Of a stretch of DNA of 64,000 nucleotides, positions 33,701 through 45,900 are shown one piece after another. How positions within the stretch are numbered: the first letter of the stretch is position 1; every line of letters starts with the position of its first letter. Source of the DNA: Furcasterigmium furcatum (lineage: Eukaryota; Ascomycota; Sordariomycetes; Glomerellales; Plectosphaerellaceae); contig BCIA01000002.1 in NCBI GenBank assembly GCA_001599815.1, positions 3,693,626 to 3,757,625 of the forward strand, read 5' to 3'. A program made the translations under genes and the position numbers. The notes under the pieces are model-generated. The model saw nothing but the letters and a program-made list of their open reading frames with translations, did not search any database and was not told the origin of the DNA.

Positions 33701-35905
33701 GGGTTTGTAAAAAGGTTAGCCGCCCTCCGAACGGCCACGTCAATCAGAAGGCTTCAGATCGAGCGTCAGATAATCGAGACGACGTCCATCTTAACTCTGG
33801 AGAATCGAGATGACCTCTCTCCTGACCTCAGAAAATTGAAATAGCTTCTGACTCAACCAGAAGCAATTCCAAAGACTGCCGGATCGACTTTGAGCGGCTC
33901 TGAAGACAGCATATCTGGACGATAACATCACTCGACCGGCAATGTATTTCATGACCCTCGTGCCACTTACAATGGTCACAAGGAGCAGCAGGGGCCCGCT
34001 CGTCTTCACTCTTCCCTTTTCTCCCATTAAGCTCAGACCGCACCTTCAACCTCATCTCTCTCAATCACCAGCTGCACTGATATTGGAACCGCGCCCCTTT
34101 TGGTTTGAAGCTGGTTGAGGACGAAGCTCCGCGCTTTAATGCACAGGGTGGCGAGCTTATTCCCGTGGAGTAGAGAGAGGGTTCTCGGACGCCCTCGTAC
34201 GCAGCGAGCACGTTCTCCCGCCGTCGGGGCTAGAATCGATCAAGGCTCCTCTCCGCAAAGTGAACCTCAATTCCGAGTGTCTGTAGAACTTTGTCGGTGA
34301 CGCCCTAAGGCAGGATGCCCCGAGGCAGGATGGTCGCGCCAGTGGGCATCTGTCATGCGGCCGGCCAATCGAATTTGGCTATCGGTTTAACACCTGCACG
34401 CCAGGAGGGAGGACGCGCCAAAGATGAGGGTTCAGGGGCGCTCATCAAGCCCCAGTGGCTTGCTGTGCAAATGGCGAGGATCTCCGGCGCGGCCGACATC
34501 GTTGACGATCTTCGAGACGCCCCTCCGCCGGACGAGTACCAGGAAGTGAAGGCATTATTGTTGGCCGCGGACCAGCAGGCTCGCTCCGAAAACAAGAGGC
34601 AGCGTGATGCGCTGGAATACCGGGGGCATCCTGACGACCAACCTGCTGAGCTACGTAACAGTGAAACTCTCCTTCTTTGTCGGCAGAGACCTCGTCCCAA
34701 CCCCCGACCCGACCACGGCATATAATAACGGTTGGCTGACATCCCATCGTTAGCTTATAGTCCAGCGATCGGCTTCTGCCTGAGCGCATCATCAGGAATC
34801 TTCGTGGCATCGACTGGCTCGCGATAGACGTTGATCGTCTCGGATACTCGGCCGACGAATGTCCCGACCCCACGACTAACACGTTCTAGGTCGTGCTGCT
34901 CGTCACCATTTCGCCAGACAGCCCAACAGATGCCGGGCCCTCTTAAACACGGCCTGCAGGTGCAAGTCTACGCTCAACCTTCACAGAATCAAGATGTCGA
35001 AGTTGAAAAGGCATCAGGCGCCGTGAGGACCGCTTCCGAGGCCGTAAAGGCCACGTCTGAGGAGTCCACCCACACCACCGACGATCAACCTTCGCGGACG
35101 CCGAAGCTCTACGGCGGCAGCTTGGATGTGTTTGACGGAATCCCAGGAGGATGGATGGGCCTTGAGGGCAGTCCCCAGTACGCCAGCTTCCTCTGTTATT
35201 CGGAAAGAGGTTGATAATATAGCTCTATCGGGTATTGGTCGAGGCATGTGGCAGGACGGCTTCTTTGGTGCAGAAATGGAGACGCATAGAGAGTTATCTT
35301 ATTGTCACCGCAAGGAGAGCTTGTCGTCCGAGTATCAGGCCACAGGCAAACAGCTGGGAGGTTGAGGCTGTGTTTGCACAATTCGAATCCTGGTCAGCCC
35401 GCAGAGTGCAAGTGAGGCACCATACAGCCAGAGCCTCTACTGTTTACTTCCAGGTTGATGGATGTTGGTGATAACACACTACCCACCGATTGCGGTCCCA
35501 GTTCATTACCCCGCTCGGCGTACCTAAGTGCACCGAGATTGACGTACGGTTGTGGAACCTTTGGGCGTGCGATCAACGGTTTGATACGCCTAGATTCGGG
35601 ATTTGGTTGATATCTATAGACTAATCGAAACGGGAAGGCGTCCTATCATGAGGAAATACGCCCCAAACACGCCCGGCTTGCGCCCTCACTCACACCAGGC
35701 CTCCACGCCCTGTCGCGATCTATCACCATCCTAAGCCATGTTCATGGGGTCGTCTATTAAGATCGCGAAGGCTTTCTTGGCCTAAGTCCCCGTTGTTTCC
35801 CCTCTTCCCGGGACACATCGCAGCGGGCCAGCCCTAAACACCCGACAGATATCACCACCAGCGACTCGGGGCGACTTCGACTAGGTTCCTGACCAACCTG
35901 GCACG
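30710..35905. other. gene-poor stretch of about 5 kb
   Basis: No complete gene is recognised here. Open frames at 31364-32182 (minus) and 32022-32690 (plus) lack domain-like sequence. A plus-strand frame at 34315-34725 contains a protein-like stretch (ISGAADIVDDLRDAPP, then EVKALLLAADQQARSENK), described separately. The frame starting at 34929 (MPGPLKHGLQVQVYAQ) is also possibly protein-like. The last 300 bases should contain the aminotransferase promoter. Confidence 0.4.
34315..34725 (+). other. possible gene remnant
   Basis: A 136-residue open frame whose middle part reads like real protein: a helix-rich, charged segment VDDLRDAPPPDEYQEVKALL, then LLAADQQARSENKRQRDALE. The flanks do not, and no start context or neighbouring exons could be joined with confidence. 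The DIVDDLRD stretch is loosely reminiscent of retroelement gag helices, but this is a weak impression. Confidence 0.2.
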
Positions 35906-37568
35906 ATGTTCGGCAGGGCTCGTTCAGCAACAGCCCCGAGGGCATTGCTTCGAAATCACGCCTCTACTAGTCGCAAGTTTCTTCTTGGCTCAAAGAAGAC
36001 GCTGGCCACGGCCGTCGCCAGCGAAGCAGCGCCCGCCCCTGAGCGCGCATCACCGTCACGGGCCAGCGCCGTACTCCACCGCTCTCTCAAGACACCACCG
36101 CTCCAGGTCGTCTCCGCCAACGACAAGCACATCACCTTCAACAATGGCCACCAGATCCTCGACACCACCTGCGGCGCCGCCGTCTCCTGCATCGGGCTCA
36201 GCAACGCCCGCGTCAAGAAGGCCATGATCGACCAGCTCAACAAGCTCCCCTACTGCAACTCCATGTTCTTCAGCCACCCCGTCGGCGAGGAGCTCGCCGC
36301 CGAGCTCATCCGCGGCACCGACGGCGCCATGTCCAAGGCCTACATCATGTGCTCCGGCTCCGAGGCCATGGAGGCCGCCATGAAGATGGCGCGGCAGTAC
36401 TTCCTCGAGGTCAAACCCAGGCAGGACAAGCGCATCAACTTCATCGCGCGCCGGGGATCCTACCACGGCATCACCCTCGGCGCGCTCTCCATGAGCGGCC
36501 ACGTGGCGAGGCGCCGCTTGTTCGAGGGGATGCTGCTGCCGAACGTCCATCGCGTGTCGCCCTGCTATGCATACAGGGGGATGAAGGACGGCCAGACGAC
36601 TGAGGAGTACGTCGAGGAGCTGGCGGCGGAGCTGGACCGGAAGTTCCAGGAAGTAGGACCGGACACTGTCTGCGCCTTTGTTGCCGAGCCAGTCGTCGGG
36701 GCGGTGAGTTCCCCGCCTTGAAAACGCTGCTCCTTCCCCAGGGCTGATAGATATGACAGACTCTGGGCTGCGTCCCCGCGGTCCTCGGATACTTCCAGGC
36801 GATGAAGAAAGTCTGCGACAAGTATGGGGCTCTCCTCATCCTCGACGAGGTCATGTCTGGGATGGGCCGTTCGGGGACTCTGCATGTCTGGCAACAGGAG
36901 GGCGTCACGCCTGATATCCAGACCATCGCCAAGGGCCTCGGCGGTGGCTACGCGCCGATCGCCGGGATGCTTCTCAACCACCGCGTGGCCGATGCCCTGG
37001 AGAATGGATCCGGGTAGGTTTGTTCGTGCTGCCAATATCTTGTCTTCGTCCGTGCTGATAGTCCTCCAGGGCGTTCTCGCATGGGCACACGTACCAAGGG
37101 CACCCCGTGTCATGCGCCGCAGCCCTCGAAGTCCAGCGCGTTATCAGAGAGGAAGGCCTCGTGGAGAACGTCAAGAATACCGGAAAGCTCCTGGAGAGTC
37201 TGCTCCATGAGCATCTTGACGGACACCCTCACGTTGGAGATGTCAGGGGCAAGGGCCTATTCTGGGGGGTAAGTCGATCCAGAGGCGAGGGACACTCACT
37301 TGTACTGACTACGGTTTTTCAGATTGAGTTCGTTGCGGACAAGAAGACGAAAGAGCCCTTCCCGCTGGAGGCTGGCGTGGCCAACGCCGTTCACTCGATG
37401 GGCCTTCACAGGTTCGGCATCAGTTTGTACCCGGGGACGGGGACGAAAGACGGCATTACCGGAGACCACGTCCTTCTGTCGCCCGCATACACCAGTACTA
37501 AGGAGGAGATTGAGGAAATTGCCCTGAAGGTCAAGGAGACTGTGTTCCAAACGTTTAATGAGCTCTGA
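35906..37568 (+). CDS. class III pyridoxal-phosphate aminotransferase
   Basis: Four exons, about 35906-36703, 36760-37013, 37070-37268 and 37323-37568, give 498 residues. The PLP site is intact: the glycine-rich loop CSGSEAMEAAMKMARQY, the cofactor Asp in LLILDEVMSGMGRSG (near 295) and the Schiff-base Lys in IAKGLGGGYAPIAGMLL (near 324). The first 50 residues are rich in Arg, Ser and Ala and lack acidic residues at the start (MFGRARSATAPRALLRNHAS), a likely mitochondrial targeting sequence. The family includes ornithine, GABA and beta-alanine aminotransferases. This one resembles the fungal members near bacterial omega-aminotransferases; its amine donor is not known. Confidence 0.93.
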
Positions 37569-38576
37569 GCTTGGATGCTGTTCAGGGGGTATAAATAGCG
37601 AAACAACTTCTTGTTACCCAAATTGAGATTATTAATTATTCGGGATCAGAGTACGAAGTGCTGATATGAGGATGGATTGATTCTACAGCCTCCATTGCAG
37701 TATGTGATTGGACCAGCCGTTAACAGCGTACATGCAACAAGATGGCTGTCTGGGTGATATGTATGTGCAGCAGTACTGTGAGTGACCACGAGTCGGCCGA
37801 GACGAGCCACATTGAGCTGGCCTATGGACAAGCGGGCGTGTAGGAGCGCTACTCATGTGCCTGCGAGGGCGATAGATAAGAAACGGACAATTCTCCAATG
37901 GCTCGTGAACAGCATGCATATGGCCCTGGACATCACGGACCGCTCGCACTCCCATCGCCGTCTTGGCTTCCTGGCAACTTGCCCCAGGCTTCTAAGCACT
38001 ACTTTCCTCTGTAGTCTCGTTGGAGTGACAAAGTATTTGTGAACTTAAAGTACTTGTGAAACAGTATTTGGCCCCCTGTCAGGTATTGCAGCTGCCTCGT
38101 AGGGACCCAGCCAATAGGAAGCACCAAAAACCTACTTAGGTATAGTAGAGATGTCCTGCCATTAACATGTGGTTGCTTACTCCAAGTCAGGCAGGGGGGC
38201 AAATACTTCTCAACACCCACTCTACTCAGCTCCTCAGCTGCTACCTAGGCAGTAAATATGCGTACAACAAGTACCTTTGAACGTGGGTGGTCCTCATAAT
38301 ATGGAGCCGCCTACTTGCTGAGCTTACGGGAGCATTTGCATTACACCCCTGCCCGCGGTGCCATACACCGTCGTTGTTGGAGATGGAGAGAGTGAGTAGA
38401 ATGAAGTCAAGGTTTACATAAATACTGGCGATTTCCGGCTCTCTTTTCTCGGTTCCATGTTGTTGATTCTCCGTTCGGCAGCTGAGCATCCTTCACTCAT
38501 TGGAGAGGTCCTGATAATAATATTCGAAGAGTCCACTCGTTACCAACCTACCTAGGTACCTACCAACCTAGTTATC
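37569..38576. other. intergenic, AT-richer, with GST promoter
   Basis: About 1 kb, AT-richer than the coding DNA around it. It holds several CCTAGGTA-like strings (near 38135 and 38245). Just before the GST start codon is a direct repeat TACCAACCTA at about 38541 and 38561, flanking a palindromic CTAGGTACCTA. No gene is seen. Confidence 0.45.
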
Positions 38577-39482
38577 ATGCAGCCCATTCGCCTGTGGCTG
38601 GCCAGTGAGTGAAAAGAGCCCTCCCAAGGCTGTAGGGGTGAAGCCTAACCAAGTCCCTTCCAGATCGCAACGGTCCCAATCCTTGGAAGGTATGTCTTGG
38701 TCGTGAGAGCTCGGCGATTGTGCCGTTCATGCTGATCATCTTATTACTTCCAGGTCGTGCTTGTGCTGGAAGAGCTGGGCCTCCCTTATGAGCTCAAACA
38801 ATGCCCTCTGGCCGACGTCAAGAAGCCGCCTCTGACGGATCTCAACCCAAATGGCCGACTTCCAGGTTTGACTTGACATAAACCCAAAGTACCAAGACTC
38901 GAGCAGGGCAGCTAATAGTGAGGGACGCAGTCATCGAGGACCCAAACCGTCCCCTCGTCCTCTGGGAATCAAGTGCTATCATCACCTACCTGGTTCAGGA
39001 GTACGACAAGAACCACTCCTTGACGTACGCCGAGGGAGACGAGGTCCACCACATCAATCAATAGCTTCACTTTCAAACCAGCGGCCAAGGTCCTTACTAC
39101 GGCCAGGCCGCTTGGTATGTCTCACGTATTCGCAACATATTTCTGGGCAAGCACTGACGGAGATTCACCGTGCAGGTTCAAGCTGCTCCATCACGAGCGT
39201 CTGCAATCCGCCACCGACCGTTACGTGAACGAGGTCAGGCGTGTGCTCGAGGTCCTGGACCGTTCACTCGACGGCAGGGAGTGGCTTGTTGGTGACAAGA
39301 TGACCTTTGCTGATTTGGCTTGGGTCCCTTGGAACGAGCTCGCGCCGATTTTATTGGATTCCACGCGGGAGGAAATGTTGGAGGAATATCCCAATGTCAA
39401 GGCTTGGCATGAGCGCTTGACATCCAGGGCTTCGTGGAAGAAGGTCTTGGAGCTGAAAGACTTGCCGGAGCTCAACCTGTGA
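38577..39482 (+). pseudogene. glutathione S-transferase (Ure2-like) with in-frame stop
   Basis: Five exons (about 38577-38604, 38664-38689, 38754-38865, 38931-39114 and 39176-39482) join in phase to a 218-codon GST. The N-terminal thioredoxin fold reads NRNGPNPWKVVLVLEELGLP and ends with LVLWESSAIITYLVQEYD. The C-terminal helical domain has DGREWLVGDKMTFADLAWVP. The single defect is a TAG at about 39062-39064 in the string HHINQ-stop-LHFQTSGQGPYYGQ, exactly where fungal relatives have Trp (TGG). Everything downstream stays in frame and conserved, so the lesion is recent, is a polymorphism or read error, or is read through. Translation stopping there would lose most of the C-terminal domain. 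Confidence 0.85.
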
Positions 39483-39981
39483 TGAGCACGTCTGGGGACG
39501 ATCTTGGGTCGAAGAAGATTCTGTAGTCGGGGATACCGACTTTGCCAGGCTCTCCAAGCATAGCAAGAGAACGAACGGGAGAGATTCTAACTTGACGGCG
39601 ACAATAGGCAGTATTGATTTATTGGCTCCGAATCATCACATGTTGGCCAGCGTGCATCATGTCAGCCTTATCGTGTCTCTTCGCCTGGCTTGCTGTGCTT
39701 CCCGGCTTGCCATGGCCTTGCTTGGTCCAAGGCAAGCCGACTTCAGTATCAACAAAGAAGATAGATTACCGCCACCCATGCCTACTCGCTCCGCTCTGAT
39801 GCCCTGATAGCAACCCCCAACTCCATAGAATATTCCGATGCCACGCCACCTACCCATCCCTACCCGATAACGAAAGTGCTCTTTTCTGTATGTCCAACCC
39901 TTTCCCCCGTCCGGAAACCTGGTATATCCTCCTCTGCGCGTGCTTCAAACCCCGCGCTTCCCCATTCGTCCGTCCTCCTTA
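39483..39981. other. convergent intergenic region
   Basis: About 500 bases between the 3' ends of the GST locus and FMP27. Both 3' untranslated regions should lie here; nothing else is seen. Confidence 0.5.
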
Positions 39982-42900
39982 TTAGTTTGTCTTCGTGCGC
40001 GACGGCGCCCAGCTGAGCCGCTTCCTGCTGCTCTCAGGCGTCCCGCTCCCCTCCTCGCTGCCGTCGCGATCCTCCTCCGTCTTCTGGCTGCTGCTGCTCC
40101 CCTCTCGCATCCGGTGGGTGAGCGCGCTAAGCTTGTCCCGCAGGAATCCCCCGCCGCCGCTGGACCTGCTGCTCCCCGGCCTCCTGCCACCCGACTGGCT
40201 GTACGGCGAGAGGCTGCCGGCCGTCATAGGCCGAATGGCATCGAGCTGCTGCGGCACGGGCGGGCCCGAAGAATCCTGCGGCGTGGGCGGCGTCATCATG
40301 AGGAAGCTCGGGACCTGCGGACCGCCTGGTTGACTGGTCGGCCCGCCGCTCGGGTTGCGGTAGGACCGCTGACTTGCTATGCTCGAGCTGCGGCTTGCAG
40401 AGCGCGGTCCTGGGATGCTACTATGCGTGCTTCCATGGAATGACCGGGGCGGCGACCGTGAGTAGTCCACGGGCGAGGTGCCGTAGACGCTCGAATCGTC
40501 AGAATTCAAGCTCTCCGTGTAGTACGGCGACATGGTCGATGGCGTTGGCGCGATGAGGCTGGAGTTGGTGGCCAGCTCGCGGCGGAGCTTGTTCTGCTGC
40601 GCCGTGTTCGGCCGCAGCTTGAACTTGTTGCCGATGATGGCACCCGTGTGCGAGATGAGAGCCTTGATGACGGCCTTCTTCAGTGCAAGCGCGAGGTCGA
40701 GGTTCGACCACGTCTTGTTGCGCAGCTCGATGGCCGGCATGCGGAAGACAAAGTCGTGCACGTCCTCGAAGTTGCGGCTCTCCTTGCCCTTGTAGCTGAG
40801 GCAGAGCACCACCGACGGCATGTTGATGTATGCAAAGGTCATGTAGCTGCTGGCGCGGGTCATCATCTTGGTGAGGTCATCGGATGGCTCGTCGTTCTTG
40901 TCTCCTTTGCGCAATCCGAAGCGCGTCTTCTTCTCTGCACCGGCAGCTGTTGAGCCATCTTTCGTGGAATTGCCAGTCGATGATCGTCCAATATTGCCAG
41001 GCTTGGGAACGTTGGCGCCCCGCAAAGACTCGTGTGATGCCTTCTTCAATGCCGTTTTGCCGGTTCCCATGGAGCGGAAAAGTCGGAACGGGTGACTCTC
41101 GCCGCCGCCACTGGTGAGCGCAGACTTCTTCGTCGAGGTGGGCGACGGAGCATCCGATGTCAACGTAGGGTGCAAGCGGAGCTCGAGAGAACCAGGTCTC
41201 GTGGTGAAGGCATCCTTGTCGGGCACTTTGAGGTTTCCGGTTGAGCTCGCCAAGGAGTCGCCTCCCTCATCCTCCTCTTCCATGAAATTGTGCTTCAGCA
41301 TGAAAGGCGAGTCGTTCCGTGCGCCCTTGTCGCCCTTCATGTCCGGGAAGATGTACTCGAACAGACGCTTGCCCAGCTCTCGCTCCAGCTGAATTTTCAG
41401 CGGGAAGAGCGTCACCTCAAACTGATCCATGATAGGGATGCCCGCGATGGCCTCCAGCATGTTCCAGTACACTCTGATCATCTCGTTCTCGACCATGTCA
41501 GTCGACGGTGCGCGCTCCGGGTCAACATAGGGGGCGATCATCTCTGGGTAGATCGCATCAGGTAACAAGTTCAACCCAAGAATCTTGCCGACCCGGAACA
41601 GGTTCATGTGAGAGCCGTCGGAGTGGTCCGTTCGGTCGTACTCCACGTCCTTGAGCTGGAGCTCCACCAGAGGCTCGTTATTGTCGCGAAGGAGATGCCA
41701 CACAATCTCCCGAGCCATGATACTCCATCGCAGCAGCGCGTTGCTCTGGTCGGTGGTGTCGTACTTGCGCTGCGACGTCGTGATGGCCTTCATCATGAAG
41801 AACAACTCGTCCTCGCAGGCTGCCAGGTCGCGCTCAACCAGAAGTCGATCCTCCCAACCCTGCTGGTCGAGGTACTTGGAATAGATCTGGAAGTGTGACT
41901 TGATGTCTTCCAGCTGCCTGATGCGCTCCTGTAGCTTTTGCACCATCTCAGGAGCGCCACTGAGATCGCTGAAGTCTGAGGCGAGCATGATCTTCTCCAG
42001 CCTCTCACTTCGAGTCTTCTCGAGCGGTTCGCTGTACATGAGCAGATCAAGCACAATGACATACATGGCGTAGTACTGTGCCGAGTTGCAGAGTGCTCGA
42101 GCTTGCGGGAACTCGACCCAAAGATTGTCGACTTTGCTCTCGGTAGCCGGTTGAGAGGATGGATTTGCGCCTTCCAAGTTGACCTCATCGTTGTACTTCA
42201 GACGGAGCGTATTGTACTTGTCGTATCGCAGCGTGGCTGATGTCTTCTGCACCACACGCTTGAAGCCGAAAGGATCGGTCTGGAAGTCGAACATGACCTC
42301 CATTGGCACCCACGGAGGCCAGGACGTTGTGAGTGGCGTACCGTATTGGCTTCCAGCGTACATGGACACCAAGTGCGTTGCGAACCACTTCTGATGGGTC
42401 ACGAAGAATTGCGTGCTGTCCATGGTCACAAGGAATCGTCTCTGCACCAGACCGCTCACTGCATCCGACAGTCTGTCCTTGTCCATGACCTCGACGATCT
42501 TCAGCTCCATACCCTTTGCGGTGAGAAGAACGACGTTCTTCTTGTTCTTGTCGCTCTGGAACTGGAGCTGTGGCGCGATGACCCGGACGTGGTAGTTGTT
42601 CCGCGCCAAGAAGTCCTCAGAGATGCCACTGGTGAGGTCGTCCATGGCAACATTGGGGGTGTTATCAGCGGGGGTTTGATCGGCATTGACGAACTTTCTG
42701 CCATCCTTGAGAATCTTCTTGATCCGCTCCTGAATATCTTCTTGCACCTCGGCGTCTACATTGCTGGTGTCAGGGGTGGCGGTTGCTGCGGCTGCTTGTG
42801 CAGTGAATGGTCTGGCGGTTTGCTTGGCCTTGAGCTGCTCCTCAACAATGTCCAGGATGAACTTGACGGCGGGTCGGGAAAGGTAGTACACGAAACCTCT

Positions 42901-45900
42901 CCGCTGGCTGACTTGGTGGATGTAGCGAAGGACAATATTCCGAAGCAGGTTGTTCCACTTGAAATGCAGATTGTGAACGACGAATCGGTTCTGGGCGTCG
43001 CTCTCAAATTCAGCCCCCGTAGGAATTGACATGGACTCTTCCTCCGCGGCAATCGAGCCATCGTCCGGGTTGAGCAGCTGGCTGTTGGTTGGCGAACTTC
43101 TCTCAAGCTGCTGAAGCATGCTCTCAAGGAATGCCTTCTTCTCGTAAAGGACCAGGGAGTGACGCCGAAGTGCTTCGTAATCGGCTGCGATGCTGGGGTC
43201 TCTGCCGCCGTCGCGGATCATGTGCAGCTCTGCGTCGCCGAGGTTGCGGCCGTGATTCTCGATTTGAACATCCAGCTGATTCAAGCGCTCCTGGACGAGA
43301 TGTGCCTGGACCTGTCTCGTCTCGTCGTCCTTGCTCATGATGCAGAAATGTGTTGGCTCGTGACCGAATGGGCTCGTGCGATCGGGGTCGCCAGCGATGG
43401 AGCCGCCAATATCCGTCTGACGGAAATAGGTGACACGAGGAGCGTATGCCAGAGGGAGAATCTTGGTGTCAGGGTTTGGCTCTGACGGCAGGATCCAGTC
43501 GAGCTCAACAAAGTCGTCCATATCGATCCACGTCATGTCGTTATCCGGAATGGAGAATCGCGATGGGTCCGCGGTTTCCGTCTGGTCGGTCGAGAGGTTG
43601 GCCAAGGTGCCCTTCTTGATTGCCTCTGTCGTGGTGCCTCGGATGCTAGCCGAGACTGCCCGTACATCGGCAGCAGCAAGATCAAGTTGCGCGGCGTGAA
43701 TCTTCATTCCGCTCGTCCGACCAGAAGTCTTCCGTCCCCTGTCCCTGGTGTTAAACTCCTCTCGCCGCTGATGCATGTCGAGCATGAAGCTGTCGAAGCG
43801 GACCTTGAGGCCGGTTGCGGAAACTGCGCTCTCCGAGTAGTCCTCGACATCCTTGTGTTTGTAGATATGGCTGATGAACACGGGAGCCAAAAGAAGGTTG
43901 TACTTGATTGTGGCGAGGTGCTTGCCGAACTTCTTGCTGACCTTTTCGCGGCCTGGCCAAAGCCGGCCCTGGCGGATAGGCAGGGAAAGGGGACCGCCAA
44001 AGAGCGACCACCAGGAGAAGAAGTGTGTGAAGAAACGCGGAGTGCAGTGAACGGCATTGTAGCTTCGGGAACTCGCGGGGTTCGTCGACATCCAGTCGCG
44101 GTCGACGGGGGCTCTGATAGCCATGGACAGATGAATGTGGTGACTGCGGAAGCCACGGAAGGCGTCGTAAGGGACGCCATCCTTTGAAGGAGGAACATAC
44201 TGCGGGGAGCGCAAGACAACCTCGTAATGAGGCTTGAAGTCGAAACTCCGCTTGCCGTCTTCGATGGCCCGTTCGAAGACCATGCCAGTCATCCACTGAA
44301 CCTTTCCGGATAGCTTCATGATGACCTTCTTGAACTGGATGCCGCGACGGTACGCGTCTTCACTGAGCAGGCCTTCTTCGCCCTCGAGCTTGCGGTGCGC
44401 TTCGCGGACTTGGTGGCTGTAGTCGGGGATGGCCCAGACGTATTCCCCAGAGTCCACCGTCATGAACCGCTTCGGGTCGTCGTTGGCGTTGATGTTCCAT
44501 TTGATGTCGTTACGCCAGCACATGATGAAGCCTGCGCCGTTGCCCGTCACGCAGTAAGGATCGCGAGTGCCCTTTAGGGCGAGGTGCAGATCGCCGTCCC
44601 CTCTCCACGCAACATGGATCCGAGAATGGAAGTTGAGGCGAATCTTATCCCAGAAGCCCACTCTTTCCGACAGATCGACCTGAGGTTTCGTGAAAGACTC
44701 TATGACCATCATCATGTCTTGAATGGCAGGCTGGTAGCAAGGGCCACCCCATGTCAACCTAGTGGGAAGTGAGGTGTTGATGTCGATGTGGATGTCGGAG
44801 AACGACTTGATGGGTCCTATTGTGCGGCGAACGTCGATCGCAAAGCTGCCCTCGTTCCCAGACTCGGGGTCCATACTGCGCGGGGGGATGATCTGGACCT
44901 TGACGTGTCGGGTGGACTCGACGCCGCGGAACTCCTCGGCAAGGACGAAATTGGTTCTGAGTGACATCGCGGGCATCCTCTGGTTCTGTCCAGCTTTCAG
45001 CCCCGGGATGTGCATCAACGGCAGCGGGTAGTCCCGGAGCGTCATCCTCAATTCGCCAAAGTCCATGCTCACATGCATGGGGACGAGTAGGCCATACGTC
45101 ATGTCCTTGGGCATTCCTTTGCCCACGGTGTGTATGAAGTCGGGGAGTTCTTTCATGGGGAACGTCGGCTTGTCAACCTGGAAGTGGAAGTTGGAGATGA
45201 TGGTTGACATGAGTGATGGCCTCTGGGGGACTTCAAGGATGTTCTCGGCCTCTTCCAACTCATCTGGCAATCGGTCAGATCCCCAGAATGAACCTCTCAG
45301 GTCTCTCATGCTTTGTCGACTCATGCCGTAGTATCGGTCAATCCTGCGCTTCCAGCTTGTGGCGTTGTAGGTGTTGAGGCGTACGCGGGCTTCGTGTTCG
45401 GCGATCTTGCTTCGGCCTGTGATGCCGTGGCAGCCATTCTCGGGGTCATATCTTGGTGTTCTGCCCCAATCTTCCGTTGTGCTTCGACGGCCGTCAGCGC
45501 TGTGGCTTCTTGGCTCAGAAGCCTCGTGTTTGCCTCGGGAACGCCGGAAGAGAGATCGCGTGCGGTGCCTGTGAGAGTCTTTCCGATTCTCCTCTTCTCG
45601 GATCTTCTTGCATTTGATCTCGAATGCCTCCTCGCGGGCGATGCGCTGGAGTTGCTCCGCGCGTCCGGCCTTGTAGATCATGCCAAGTTTCCATTCGAAG
45701 GCACCATCCTCCAACTCGAACAAGAACGCCTTTGTCCGTATCGAGATCTTTGGCACGTTCCTGGGTCCTTCCGGGGCCTTATCCAAGATGTACTCGTTCG
45801 TGCCGGTTCTGAAGCGATGGTGCAGCTGCTTCGTGGATTTGAAGACATTGACCAAGTTATCCGAAACCTGGTTGAAAGCAACTTCGTGGGGGATGGCGAA

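Noticed and set aside
35375..35395. TTCGAATCC resembling a tRNA T-loop
   Set aside because: The flanking five bases do not pair and no other tRNA arm is found upstream.
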